The position numbers and the translations under genes are program-made. A DNA stretch of 16,261 nt from JAOUEE01 sp051011595 (GTDB lineage: Bacteria > Actinomycetota > Acidimicrobiia > Acidimicrobiales > SHLQ01): assembly GCA_051011595.1 (NCBI GenBank), contig JBPCTQ010000100.1, positions 1 to 16,261 of the forward strand, in the 5' to 3' direction. Of the stretch, positions 1 to 7,327 are shown one piece after another. The stretch's first letter is position 1. Each line of letters begins with the position of its first letter. The notes under the pieces are model-generated. The model was not told where the DNA came from, searched no databases, and was given only the letters and a program-made list of their open reading frames with translations.

Positions 1-140
1 AGCTGTGCGTCGCTGTGGGCAACGGCCCCGAGCACTCCGAGTCCACCGGCCTTGCTGACTGCGGCCACCACGTCGCGGCAGTGGCTGAACGCCAGGATGG
101 GGAACTCGATCCCGAACATGTCGCAGATGGCGCTCTTCAT
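1..140 (-). CDS. Nitronate monooxygenase-like flavoprotein, N-terminal fragment
   Basis: Only the first 46 codons lie in the window; the gene continues past position 1. It begins with ATG (138-140), preceded by a clear Shine-Dalgarno AGGGGA with a 4-base spacer on the minus strand. The visible protein starts MKSAICDMFGIEFPILAF and continues VVAAVSKAGGLGVLGAV. The pattern 'lgi-yPIl ... laaaVskAGGLGvlg' is the hallmark first strand and loop of the nitronate monooxygenase / 2-nitropropane dioxygenase family, FMN-dependent TIM-barrel enzymes that oxidise alkyl nitronates or act as enoyl reductases. The catalytic and FMN phosphate-binding residues lie outside the window, so substrate cannot be judged. 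The upstream lipoprotein gene ends 73 bases before this start, and its own good RBS means the two could share a transcript. Family is fairly sure; specific function is not. Confidence 0.75.
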   Translation of the reverse strand, partial: MKSAICDMFGIEFPILAFSHCRDVVAAVSKAGGLGVLGAVAHSDAQ

Positions 141-213
141 GGTGTCCCCTGGTGCTGGTGGAATCGACCGGATCGTAGCGGCCGGTACCCACGGCTGGCC
201 CGTCGAGGTCGGC

Positions 214-1422
214 TCAGGGAGCCGTGTCGAACGACTCGATGAGACCGGGATAGAGCTCGGTGACCGCTGGGTCGAGCGGATCGGCATCGATGTCGAGCTC
301 GAAGACTGCGGCCACGTGGGACAGGGTCAGGTGATTGAGCAGGGCGAAGAACTCGGTCGGTTCGGTGAAGCCGGCGTCCGGCACACAACCGTCCTCACCC
401 AGCGCCACCAAATTCTGAGGTAGGCCGAGGGCCTCGGCCACCTGCGACAGGCCGCCGATCTCGTAGATGGGTTCGCAGGCGTCGGTGAAGCTGTTGTGCC
501 CGGCATTGTCGAGCACCACCATCTGGCGAGGGCCTTCGAGTGCGTCGTAAAAGGCTTGGGTCTCGCTGGGCGCGATGGCGATGTCGCCGTCGGCCGCCAC
601 GAACTGGGTCGGGATGGTCGGTAGGTCGGCTGATTCGGGGTCGCCGGCCGACGCCCAGCTGATGAAGGTGTCGATGCGGTCGTCGGCCTGTGCGGCCCGA
701 ACGGCAGTGAATCCTCCGGCCGAGTGGCCCATGATCGCCACCTGCTCACCATCGACCAGACCACCCAGCAATGGGTCATCGGCCGACACCAGCATGTCGA
801 TGGTGGTCATCACGTCTTCGACGTCTCCTCCGTCGCGTTCGGGCAGATCGAGCAGTCCGTTGGAGGCCAGCAGGCCCCGTTCGAGGTGGTCGATGGAAGC
901 CACTACGAAACCCCACGACGCCAGATGGGTGTTGTTGAAGGTGGCCACCTTGCGGTAGCCGGCCGCACCGTGGCTGTAGATCATCAGCGGATACGGACCT
1001 TCGGCGGCTGAGGGTGCGTCGCGGTAGGCGTCGGTCTCGACCGGGGTGTCGATGTCGGCCAGCAATTCCTGGAGGTCCTCGGGCAGTATCTCCAGGGTGG
1101 AGTAGCTGTCGTTCTCCAGTCCTTCGGTGTCGCCCGGTTCCACCGGATACCACACCTCGGCATCGCGGTCGCCGAGGCTGATGGTGGTGACACCGACGGC
1201 CATCGGGCCCGGTTGGTCGAGCTTCACGCCCACGATGCCGGTGGTCGTGGCCGGCGCGGCCGACGATGGTGGCGAACTGGTGGTGGGCGCCGCGGTATCG
1301 GCGAGGCTGGTCGGGGGTGCCGTGGATGGATCGGTGCTGTTCGACGGCTCCGGGTCGCTGCTCGAGCAACCGGCGACCGCGATGACGAGTGCTACGACGG
1401 CCACGCGTGCGATCCGGAACAC
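214..1422 (-). CDS. Lipoprotein alpha/beta hydrolase (chlorophyllase / PAF-acetylhydrolase-like fold)
   Basis: A 402-residue exported lipoprotein. Residues 1-19 form a short signal peptide ending in the lipobox VAGC, so Cys19 would be lipid-anchored. Residues 20-62 are a Ser/Thr/Pro-rich linker. The hydrolase domain (about 63-390) shows an oxyanion-hole strand YSHGAAG (149-155), the nucleophile elbow GHSAGG (232-237, Ser234), an acid on strand VAADGD (Asp278 or Asp280) and catalytic His309 in AGHNSF, so the Ser-Asp-His triad is intact. Such enzymes cleave esters at the outside face of the membrane; the real substrate is unknown. The start is GTG at 1420-1422 because it has a strong RBS (AGGGGAAGG) and gives the complete signal peptide. 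It lies 48 bases downstream of cobS on the same strand and may be read through from it, but nothing links it to cobalamin work. Confidence 0.85.
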   Translation of the reverse strand: MFRIARVAVVALVIAVAGCSSSDPEPSNSTDPSTAPPTSLADTAAPTTSSPPSSAAPATTTGIVGVKLDQPGPMAVGVTTISLGDRDAEVWYPVEPGDTEGLENDSYSTLEILPEDLQELLADIDTPVETDAYRDAPSAAEGPYPLMIYSHGAAGYRKVATFNNTHLASWGFVVASIDHLERGLLASNGLLDLPERDGGDVEDVMTTIDMLVSADDPLLGGLVDGEQVAIMGHSAGGFTAVRAAQADDRIDTFISWASAGDPESADLPTIPTQFVAADGDIAIAPSETQAFYDALEGPRQMVVLDNAGHNSFTDACEPIYEIGGLSQVAEALGLPQNLVALGEDGCVPDAGFTEPTEFFALLNHLTLSHVAAVFELDIDADPLDPAVTELYPGLIESFDTAP

Positions 1423-1470
1423 CTCGACCTTCCCCTCTGGCCCGAATCGAAGGGCCGGTGAGGCACTCTC

Positions 1471-2196
1471 TCAGACGGTGGCCACCGCCACCAACAGCAC
1501 CGCGGTTTCGGTGAGCTGTTCGGTGGCGCCCAGGACGTCGCCGCCGATACCGCCGAACGCCCGACGAGCGAGGACTGCCATCGCTGTGACCACCAGGATT
1601 GCTGCGCCGATGGCCGATAGTCCGGCCCAGCCGAGCAACACCGTGCTCACCAGGCCGAGCCCGACCCCGACGCCGATCTGGACACGGCTGAGATCGGCCA
1701 GGTAGTCGACACCCAGGCCGTGACTCTTGGCCGGGGGGCCGATCCCCATGAGGGCCACCGCCGCGGCCCGCCCCAGCGCGTGGGCCGCCACCAGAGCCAG
1801 GAAGGCGTCACCCGGCGCGAGCGAGCCGATGGCCACCACCTGGGTGATGAGCTGAAGAGCCACGGCTGCGGTGCCGTACGTGCCCAGACGCGAGTCCTCG
1901 AGGATCTCCAGACGCCGTTCCCTGGTGGCGCCGCCGGCGACCGCATCGGCCATATCGGCCAGCCCGTCGAGATGGAAGGCGCCGGTGACGAGCAGGCCCA
2001 CGGTCACCGCGAGGGCGGCCGCCAGCGTCGGGGGCAGCACGGTCTCGGCTGCGGCGTACACCCCGGCCACGACCGCGCCGATGGCCGCACCGACCAGCGG
2101 AAACCAGGGCACCGCGGCCGACAGCGGTGGCGGGTTGTCGCCGAGTCCGACGGGGATCCGGGTGAGGAACACAATGGCGGCGCGAAGTGCGCTCAT
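1471..2196 (-). CDS. cobS: Adenosylcobinamide-GDP ribazoletransferase (cobalamin synthase)
   Basis: CobS joins adenosylcobinamide-GDP with alpha-ribazole (or its 5'-phosphate) to give cobalamin (phosphate), the last assembly step, in the inner membrane. The 241-residue protein has the family landmarks in order: N-terminal FLTRIPVG (10-17), the metal/phosphate motif FHLDGLADMADA (74-85), DSRLGTYG (101-108), and the C-terminal FGGIGGDVLGATEQLTETA (214-232). Several hydrophobic segments fill the rest, and the length is normal for the family. The reading frame stays open upstream to 2325, but ATG at 2194-2196 starts exactly at the conserved N-terminus; a longer form would overlap the divergent exporter gene and add an Arg/Cys-rich tail. 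No clear Shine-Dalgarno is visible. The gene is separated from cobU-cobT by two plus-strand genes, so it has its own promoter and shows no riboswitch of its own. Confidence 0.95.
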   Translation of the reverse strand: MSALRAAIVFLTRIPVGLGDNPPPLSAAVPWFPLVGAAIGAVVAGVYAAAETVLPPTLAAALAVTVGLLVTGAFHLDGLADMADAVAGGATRERRLEILEDSRLGTYGTAAVALQLITQVVAIGSLAPGDAFLALVAAHALGRAAAVALMGIGPPAKSHGLGVDYLADLSRVQIGVGVGLGLVSTVLLGWAGLSAIGAAILVVTAMAVLARRAFGGIGGDVLGATEQLTETAVLLVAVATV

Positions 2197-2233
2197 AGTG
2201 CGTCGCGGTCGGGACGGGAACGAGCAGCGTCGG

Positions 2234-2255
2234 CCATGGCACCAACCATGGCACC
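2234..2255. repeat. Two direct copies of CCATGGCACC in the cobS/exporter divergent promoter region
   Basis: The 10-mer CCATGGCACC occurs at 2234-2243 and again at 2246-2255, a 12-bp step, each holding the palindrome CCATGG. It sits in the 118-bp space between the divergent cobS and MFS starts. It could be an operator for a regulator of either gene, but two copies of a 10-mer in GC-rich DNA are weak evidence. The rest of the spacer (2197-2314) shows no riboswitch or hairpin. Confidence 0.25.
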
Positions 2256-2300
2256 TGGCCACACCCATGCCGGGAACCGCAGCCTCACCGGGTTGAGCGC

Positions 2301-2306
2301 TACGGT
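2301..2306 (+). promoter_or_regulatory. Candidate -10 box (TACGGT) for a leaderless MFS transcript
   Basis: TACGGT fits the actinobacterial TANNNT -10 pattern. Eight bases separate it from the ATG at 2315, so transcription would begin at or next to the start codon. No Shine-Dalgarno is present before that ATG, as expected for a leaderless message. No convincing -35 hexamer lies 16-19 bases upstream. Confidence 0.4.
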
Positions 2307-2314
2307 CGCCTCCG

Positions 2315-3559
2315 ATGGCCGTCACTGAAACCGAGGCCGAGACGCCCGGTCGTTTCGACTCGCTGAAGATCCCGTCCTACCGCCTGTTGTGGTGGGGAGG
2401 CATGTGTGCCTTCGGGGCCGGGCAGATCACCCTCATCGCTCGAGGTTGGCTGGCCTTCGATCTCACCGGCACAAACACCGCGTTGGGCGCGGTGCTCATC
2501 GGCTTCGGGCTGTCGAGCCTGGTGGCCATTCCGGTCGGTGGCCTGCTGGCCGATCGATTTCCCAAACGGAACATCATCCAGTTGTCGCAGATGGCCCAGA
2601 CCCTGGTGAGCGCCACCATCGCCACCATGGTGGCCATCGACCGCATCGAGTTCTGGATGCTGATCGCCGCGTCGGTGGTTCAGGGCGCAGCCATCTCCGT
2701 GCTGGCCCCCTCCCGGCTGGCGCTCATCGCCGACATCGTCGAGCGAGACCGCCTCACCAACGCCTTGTTCCTCAGCTCGATGAGTGTGCAGGTCACCCGC
2801 GTGATCGGCCCCGCCGCGGCCGGCGCCCTCATCGGAGTGGCGGCGTTCGGGGTGGCCGGCGTCTACTACCTCGGGGCCTCGATCTCGCTGATCGCCGTGT
2901 TGCTGACCATCCGCCTGCCCGCGGGAGAACCCCACCGGCGGTCGACCCGATCACCCTGGCAGGACATCGTCGACGGGCTCCGCTACGTGCGTCGACGACC
3001 AGAGCTGGTGAGGCTGCTCGTGGTCTCGGTGGTGGTGGTCATGGTGGGCTTCCCGTACGTGGCGTTCCTGCCGGTGATGTCCGAAGACATCTTCGGTCAG
3101 GGTGCGACGGGTTTCGGCACCATGAACACCGTGGCCGCGGTGGGTGCGGTGATCACCACCTTGTCGTTGGCCAACCTGGGCAAACACCAGTTGGCCGCCT
3201 ACCAGTCCGGGGCCGGCTTCTTGTTCGGGGTGTCGCTGATCTTCCTCGGGGTGTCCCCCGTGTTCGCCGTGGCCCTGCTGGCCATGTTGTTCGTCGGGGC
3301 CACCTCGATGACGTTCCAGACGCTGAACAACTCGGCCGTGCTCTCGTTGGCCGACGTGGAGTACCACGGCCGAGTGCAGAGTCTGCTGATGTTCAGCTTC
3401 AGCGGATTCGGGTTGGCCGCCCTTCCGCTGGGCATGCTGGCCGATGCGGTCGGGCTGCGGGAGACGTTGATCGGCATGGGGCTGTTCATCGTGGTGTTCA
3501 TGATCGGGGCCGAGCGCTGGCGGCGCCGTCTGGCCCCCAACGAGTTGCTGACCATCTGA
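2315..3559 (+). CDS. MFS transporter, drug/siderophore exporter type (EntS-like)
   Basis: A 414-residue integral membrane protein with about twelve hydrophobic segments, the usual size for a major facilitator. The soluble N-terminus (1-20) is followed by the EntS/DHA3-like opening 'SYRLLWWGG'. The loop between helices 2 and 3 carries GGLLADRFPKR (75-85), the classic MFS motif A. A basic central loop near residues 205-225 divides the two six-helix halves, and a second loop with GMLADAVGLRE appears near the end. Proteins of this group export small molecules by proton antiport; substrate cannot be read from sequence. It is divergent from cobS and lies 19 bases ahead of the SnoaL-like gene, so these two form a small operon. 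A role in corrinoid export is imaginable from position only. Confidence 0.85.
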   Translation: MAVTETEAETPGRFDSLKIPSYRLLWWGGMCAFGAGQITLIARGWLAFDLTGTNTALGAVLIGFGLSSLVAIPVGGLLADRFPKRNIIQLSQMAQTLVSATIATMVAIDRIEFWMLIAASVVQGAAISVLAPSRLALIADIVERDRLTNALFLSSMSVQVTRVIGPAAAGALIGVAAFGVAGVYYLGASISLIAVLLTIRLPAGEPHRRSTRSPWQDIVDGLRYVRRRPELVRLLVVSVVVVMVGFPYVAFLPVMSEDIFGQGATGFGTMNTVAAVGAVITTLSLANLGKHQLAAYQSGAGFLFGVSLIFLGVSPVFAVALLAMLFVGATSMTFQTLNNSAVLSLADVEYHGRVQSLLMFSFSGFGLAALPLGMLADAVGLRETLIGMGLFIVVFMIGAERWRRRLAPNELLTI

Positions 3560-3578
3560 GCTGTAGGAGAGGACCGAC

Positions 3579-3950
3579 ATGTCGACAGAACCGGGCGAGG
3601 TGGTGCGGGCCCTGTGGCAACGCATCTGGATCGATGGTGAGCTCGATGCGCTGGGCGACCTGGTGGCCGATCCCTATGTGCGTCACACCCGTCAGGGCAC
3701 CCTGGTGCAGGATCCGGCAACCTACGGTGAATCGGTGGCCGCGGCCATCGAGGTCATCCGGGGGACCAAGGTGGTGCTCGACGACATCGTCACCGTCGGC
3801 GAGACCGTTTGGGCGCGAATGACCCTGCATGCTGTCAACATCAACATGGGCGATCAGGTCCGGATCACGTGGATGGGTCAGTATCGCATCGCCGACGGCA
3901 AGGTGGCCGAGTCATGGGTGCTCCACGAGACCGGGCTCGACTGGAGCTAG
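3579..3950 (+). CDS. SnoaL/NTF2-like small protein
   Basis: A 123-residue protein with the layout of the SnoaL-like branch of the NTF2 superfamily: an N-terminal helix pair (VVRALWQRIWIDGELDALGDLVADPYV, about residues 8-34), a HTRQG strand, a middle helix (ATYGESVAAAIEVI), and a C-terminal sheet with the typical 'gqyRiaDGKvaESWvlhE' ending. Members range from polyketide cyclases and ester hydrolases to proteins of unknown role, so no reaction is assigned. It starts at ATG 3579 after a strong RBS AGGAGAGG. It follows the exporter gene by 19 bases and surely shares its transcript. Its TAG (3948-3950) abuts the stop codon of convergent cobT with no base between. Confidence 0.8.
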   Translation: MSTEPGEVVRALWQRIWIDGELDALGDLVADPYVRHTRQGTLVQDPATYGESVAAAIEVIRGTKVVLDDIVTVGETVWARMTLHAVNINMGDQVRITWMGQYRIADGKVAESWVLHETGLDWS

Positions 3951-4931
3951 TCAGTCGAACCACTCCGTGAACGTGGGCACTTCGCTGACGGCTGCGCACG
4001 CCATGCGGACCAGCGGTATGGCTGCCACCGCACCCGACCCCTCCCCGAGACGGAGATCGAGCTCCAGCAGGGGTTCCTTGCCCATGGCGTCGAGCAGATG
4101 GCGATGACCAGGCTCGGCTGAGCGATGGCCCACCTGGCAGTGGTCGAGGGCGCCCGGGTGGGCCCGGTGCAGAGGCAGGACCGCGGCGGTACAGATGTAG
4201 CCGTCGAGGATGGTGGGGATGCGGTGATGCCGAGCCCGAATGGTGGCTCCCACGATGGCCGCCAGTTCGCTGCCACCGACCTGGGCCAGCACGGTCCACG
4301 GGTCGGGGTCGGCTCCCAGTCGGGTGACGGCTCGGTGCACGGTCTGGCGCTTGCGGGCCAGACCCTCGTCGTCGACACCCGCCCCGCGGCCAACCCATTG
4401 GTCGACTGGCGCACCCAACAGGGCCGCGCAGATGGCGGCAGCCGAGGTGGTGTTGCCGATTCCCATCTCGCCGAGGGCGATGAGGTCGGCTCCGGCGGCC
4501 ACGGCCTCGTCGACGGCCCGATGGCCGATCTCGAGGGATTGGGCCAGGCGTTCATCGTCAAGGGCGGCTTCCACGGCGAGGTTGCCGGTGGGCTGACCGA
4601 CGCCGACGTCGACGGCCCGCACGGCGACACCCGCCACCCGGGCCATGGCCGACACCGATGCGACCTGTGCTTCGAAGGCGGCCATCATCGATGCGGTGAC
4701 GTCGGCCGGATAGGCCGTGACCCCCTCGGCCACCACGCCGTGGTCGCCGGCGAAGATCAAGGCGGCTGGGCTGTTGATCGACGGGTGCGACTGGCCCTGC
4801 CAGCCGGCCACCCACACCGCGAGGTCGTCGAGGCGAGCCAGTGCGCCGGGTGGACGGAGGATGTCGTCGGCTCGTCCCCGGGCTGCGTTGCGCGCCTCGA
4901 CATCGGGTTGAGTCAGAGGCTGGTCGATCAT
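3951..4931 (-). CDS. cobT: Nicotinate-nucleotide--dimethylbenzimidazole phosphoribosyltransferase
   Basis: CobT transfers phosphoribose from nicotinate mononucleotide to the lower-ligand base, giving alpha-ribazole phosphate for cobalamin assembly in the cytosol. The 326-residue product shows the family's motifs: FAGDHGVVAEGV (60-71), GEMGIGNTTSAAA (154-166, phosphate binding), GRGAGVDDEGLARKR (181-195) and LGEGSGA (295-301), where Glu297 matches the catalytic base known from Salmonella CobT. Length is only slightly below the common 340-355. The ATG (4929-4931) overlaps the cobU stop as ATGA, so translation is probably coupled. It is the last gene of the btuF-btuC-btuD-cobU-cobT operon, and its stop touches that of the convergent SnoaL-like gene. 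Identification is secure. Confidence 0.96.
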   Translation of the reverse strand: MIDQPLTQPDVEARNAARGRADDILRPPGALARLDDLAVWVAGWQGQSHPSINSPAALIFAGDHGVVAEGVTAYPADVTASMMAAFEAQVASVSAMARVAGVAVRAVDVGVGQPTGNLAVEAALDDERLAQSLEIGHRAVDEAVAAGADLIALGEMGIGNTTSAAAICAALLGAPVDQWVGRGAGVDDEGLARKRQTVHRAVTRLGADPDPWTVLAQVGGSELAAIVGATIRARHHRIPTILDGYICTAAVLPLHRAHPGALDHCQVGHRSAEPGHRHLLDAMGKEPLLELDLRLGEGSGAVAAIPLVRMACAAVSEVPTFTEWFD

Positions 4932-5488
4932 GTCGGCTCGTCGAGTTCGGGAAAGGCCACGTGGGGTGACTCCAGTCGCGTGACCATGCCGCCCACGACC
5001 AACATGGTCTCGTCGAGTGCTCGGGCCAGGCAGTGGTTGACCCGGCCCAACAAGTCTCGGTAGTCGCGTCCGGAAACCGTGGCCGGCACCACCCCGCTGC
5101 CCACTTCGTTGGTGACCACCACGACGGGTGTCGGTCGGGTCCTCAGCGCGGCACCCAGGCGCCGGGCGGCTTCGACGATCTCATCGGCGGGACGGCCGCC
5201 CAACATCTCGTTGGCCGTCCACATGGTGATGCAGTCGACCACCACTGCCTGGTCGGCGTCGATGGCTTCCACTGCGACGTCGAGATCGGTGGCGGCTTCG
5301 ACCGTGGTCCATTGGCTCGGGCGTTCGTGCTGGTGACGGCGGATCCGGGCGGCCATGTCGTCGTCGCCGGCGGTGGCCGTGGCCACGTAGGTGACCGGCT
5401 CGATCCATGTTTCGGCCAGGTCGATCGCCAGTCGGCTCTTGCCGCTCCGCGCTCCGCCGATCAACAAGAGGTGGCGATGGGTGGCCAT
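4928..5488 (-). CDS. cobU: Adenosylcobinamide kinase / adenosylcobinamide-phosphate guanylyltransferase
   Basis: CobU (CobP) phosphorylates adenosylcobinamide and then attaches GMP, preparing the substrate of CobS. The 186-residue protein has the unusual P-loop GGARSGKS (11-18) at its very start, the RIRRHQHERPSQW segment (48-60) that should hold the GMP-accepting His (His52 or His54), VVVDCITMW (82-90), and TNEVGSGVVP (126-135), all typical. Length matches the family. The start is ATG at 5486-5488: the frame is open further upstream, but only as a shadow of btuD. One base separates the btuD stop from this start (TGACATG), and its own stop overlaps the cobT start. Adjacency to an uptake system indicates salvage of imported cobinamide. 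Confidence 0.96.
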   Translation of the reverse strand: MATHRHLLLIGGARSGKSRLAIDLAETWIEPVTYVATATAGDDDMAARIRRHQHERPSQWTTVEAATDLDVAVEAIDADQAVVVDCITMWTANEMLGGRPADEIVEAARRLGAALRTRPTPVVVVTNEVGSGVVPATVSGRDYRDLLGRVNHCLARALDETMLVVGGMVTRLESPHVAFPELDEPT

Positions 5489-5489
5489 G

Positions 5490-6266
5490 TCAGACCCGAT
5501 GCCGCGGCAGCACGATTCGGCGGCCCTGGTGTTCGACGATGTCGACTTCGGTGCCGTAGACGGTGGCGAGGACGTCTTCGCGTAGCACCTGTTCGGCCGA
5601 TCCGGTGGTGACGGTGCGACCCTCGGACAACAACAGCAGCTCGTCGGCGTGGTCGCCGGCGACGGTGAGGTCGTGCATGGTGCTGAGCACGGTGAGCCCA
5701 TCGGCGGCACGCAGTTCTTCGACCAACGAGAGGACGTCGTGTTGATGGCCCAGGTCGAGGGCGGTGGTGGGCTCGTCGAGCAGCAGCACCGGAGTCTGCT
5801 GGGCCAAGGCCCGGCCGATGACGGCTCGCTGGCGTTCGCCGCCCGAGAGTGTGGCCAACTGTCGGTCAGCCCTGCTCCGGAGGTCGAGTCGATCGAGGAT
5901 GCCGGTCACCACGTCGAGATCATGACCGCTCTCGCGGCCCAGCGGCGCCAGGTGGGGGGTTCGGCCCAGCAGCACGTAGTCGGCAACCCGCATGCCCTGG
6001 GGCAGCTCGGGTTGTTGGGGCACCATGGCCAGGGTGCGGGCCCGGGTTCGCGGATCGGTGGGTTGCAGCTCTTCGTCGCCCACCGTGATGGTGCCCTGAT
6101 GGCGAACCAGGCCGAGGATGGCCCGGAGCAGGGTGGTTTTGCCCGCCCCGTTGGGACCGATGATCGACAGCCAGCGACCGGCCGACACGCTGAAGGTGAC
6201 GCCGTCGAGCACGGGCTGACGGTCGATCTCGACACCGAGGTCGGTCACCGACACGACCGCGCTCAT
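5490..6266 (-). CDS. btuD: Cobalamin ABC transporter ATP-binding protein
   Basis: A 258-residue ABC ATPase of the FecE/BtuD group that powers corrinoid import. All nucleotide-binding motifs are intact: Walker A GPNGAGKT (37-44), Q-loop MVPQQPELP (81-89), signature LSGGERQ (140-146), Walker B LLLDEPTTALD (161-171) and the switch His198 in STMHDL. Length is typical. Its ATG (6264-6266) overlaps the btuC stop as ATGA. The family alone cannot tell heme, siderophore or B12 transport apart; B12 is chosen because cobU and cobT follow directly and a cobalamin riboswitch lies ahead of btuF. Confidence 0.9.
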   Translation of the reverse strand: MSAVVSVTDLGVEIDRQPVLDGVTFSVSAGRWLSIIGPNGAGKTTLLRAILGLVRHQGTITVGDEELQPTDPRTRARTLAMVPQQPELPQGMRVADYVLLGRTPHLAPLGRESGHDLDVVTGILDRLDLRSRADRQLATLSGGERQRAVIGRALAQQTPVLLLDEPTTALDLGHQHDVLSLVEELRAADGLTVLSTMHDLTVAGDHADELLLLSEGRTVTTGSAEQVLREDVLATVYGTEVDIVEHQGRRIVLPRHRV

Positions 6267-7303
6267 GCCAGGAACCGCCGGCTGGAACGCAACACGATGA
6301 TGAAGAACGGCGCACCGAACACCGCGGTCACCACGCCGATGGGGATCTCGGCCGGGGAGGAGACGGTGCGGGCGACCAGATCGACCCCGACCAGGAAGGC
6401 GGCTCCGAGCACGGCCGACAGCGGCAGCACGACCCGGTTGCTCGAGCCGAACAGCAGGCGAACGGTGTGTGGCACGATCAGGCCGACGAAGGCGATCAGG
6501 CCGCTGGCGGCCACCGCCGCGGCGGTGGCCAGGGTTGCCGCCGTCACGACAATGGCTCGAACCCGGCCGGGCCGGATTCCCAGGGTGGTGGCTTCGGCAT
6601 CACCCACACTCATCACGTCGAGCACCCGAGCGAACAGCAGCATCACGATGCTGGTCACCACCACGTAGGGCAAGAGCACCAGCACCGCGTCCCAGCTGGC
6701 GATGCTGAGCCGACCGAGGATCCACTGGTACACCTCACGAATGTCATCGACGTTGCGCTGCAGGAAGTAGGTCTGCATGGCGGTGAGGAAGGCGGCCACG
6801 GCCACGCCGGCCAGCAGCAGCGAGGCCGGTGAACGTCGCCGGTCGCCGGCTGCGCCCAGGATCCAGCTCAGGGCCACGGCCACCAACGCGCCGGCGAAGG
6901 CCGACATGGGAACCGGGTCGAAGGCGCCGACGCCGTCACCGACGTCGCTGACGATGGCGATGGTGGCGCCCAACCCGGCTCCAGCCGCGGTGCCCAGCAG
7001 GTAGGGGTCGGCCAGCGGATTGCGAAACACCGCTTGGTAGGACCCACCGGCCAGGGCCAGAGCGGTGCCGACCAACACGCCGAGGGCCACGCGGGGGGCG
7101 CGAACCTCCCACACGATGTTCGATTCGATCTCGGTGAGGCCCGAGTCGAGGTTGATCAGGGGAAGCCGGTCGAGCACCTCTCGAACAGCGGCGCTGGCAC
7201 CGATGTCGGCCGGACCTACCGTGAGGCCGGCCACGCACGCCGCGAACAGCGCGAGGAAGCTGACCGCCAGCCAGCTTCCTCGCAGCCGTTCGGGCTGGAT
7301 CAC
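6263..7303 (-). CDS. btuC: Cobalamin ABC transporter permease (FecCD family)
   Basis: A 346-residue membrane permease with roughly ten hydrophobic segments, as in BtuC. The diagnostic block GVLVGTALALAGG then QAVFRNPLADPYLLG (about 76-105) is the 'G-Q-x-fRNPLAdPyllG' signature of FecCD permeases. A second conserved region, LIAFVGLIVPH followed by VRLLFGSSNRVVLPLSA (about 269-298), contains the segment that contacts the ATPase. The start is taken as GTG at 7301-7303; an ATG five bases upstream is out of frame and stops at once. It begins 24 bases after btuF ends, with little Shine-Dalgarno signal. It works as a dimer with two BtuD subunits in the cytoplasmic membrane. Confidence 0.9.
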   Translation of the reverse strand: MIQPERLRGSWLAVSFLALFAACVAGLTVGPADIGASAAVREVLDRLPLINLDSGLTEIESNIVWEVRAPRVALGVLVGTALALAGGSYQAVFRNPLADPYLLGTAAGAGLGATIAIVSDVGDGVGAFDPVPMSAFAGALVAVALSWILGAAGDRRRSPASLLLAGVAVAAFLTAMQTYFLQRNVDDIREVYQWILGRLSIASWDAVLVLLPYVVVTSIVMLLFARVLDVMSVGDAEATTLGIRPGRVRAIVVTAATLATAAAVAASGLIAFVGLIVPHTVRLLFGSSNRVVLPLSAVLGAAFLVGVDLVARTVSSPAEIPIGVVTAVFGAPFFIIVLRSSRRFLA

Positions 7304-7327
7304 GTCATGACTCGGTTCGGCTTCGGC

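Noticed and set aside
2197..2325. Longer cobS start at 2325
   Set aside because: Adds a Cys/Arg-rich segment not seen in the family and overlaps the divergent exporter start.
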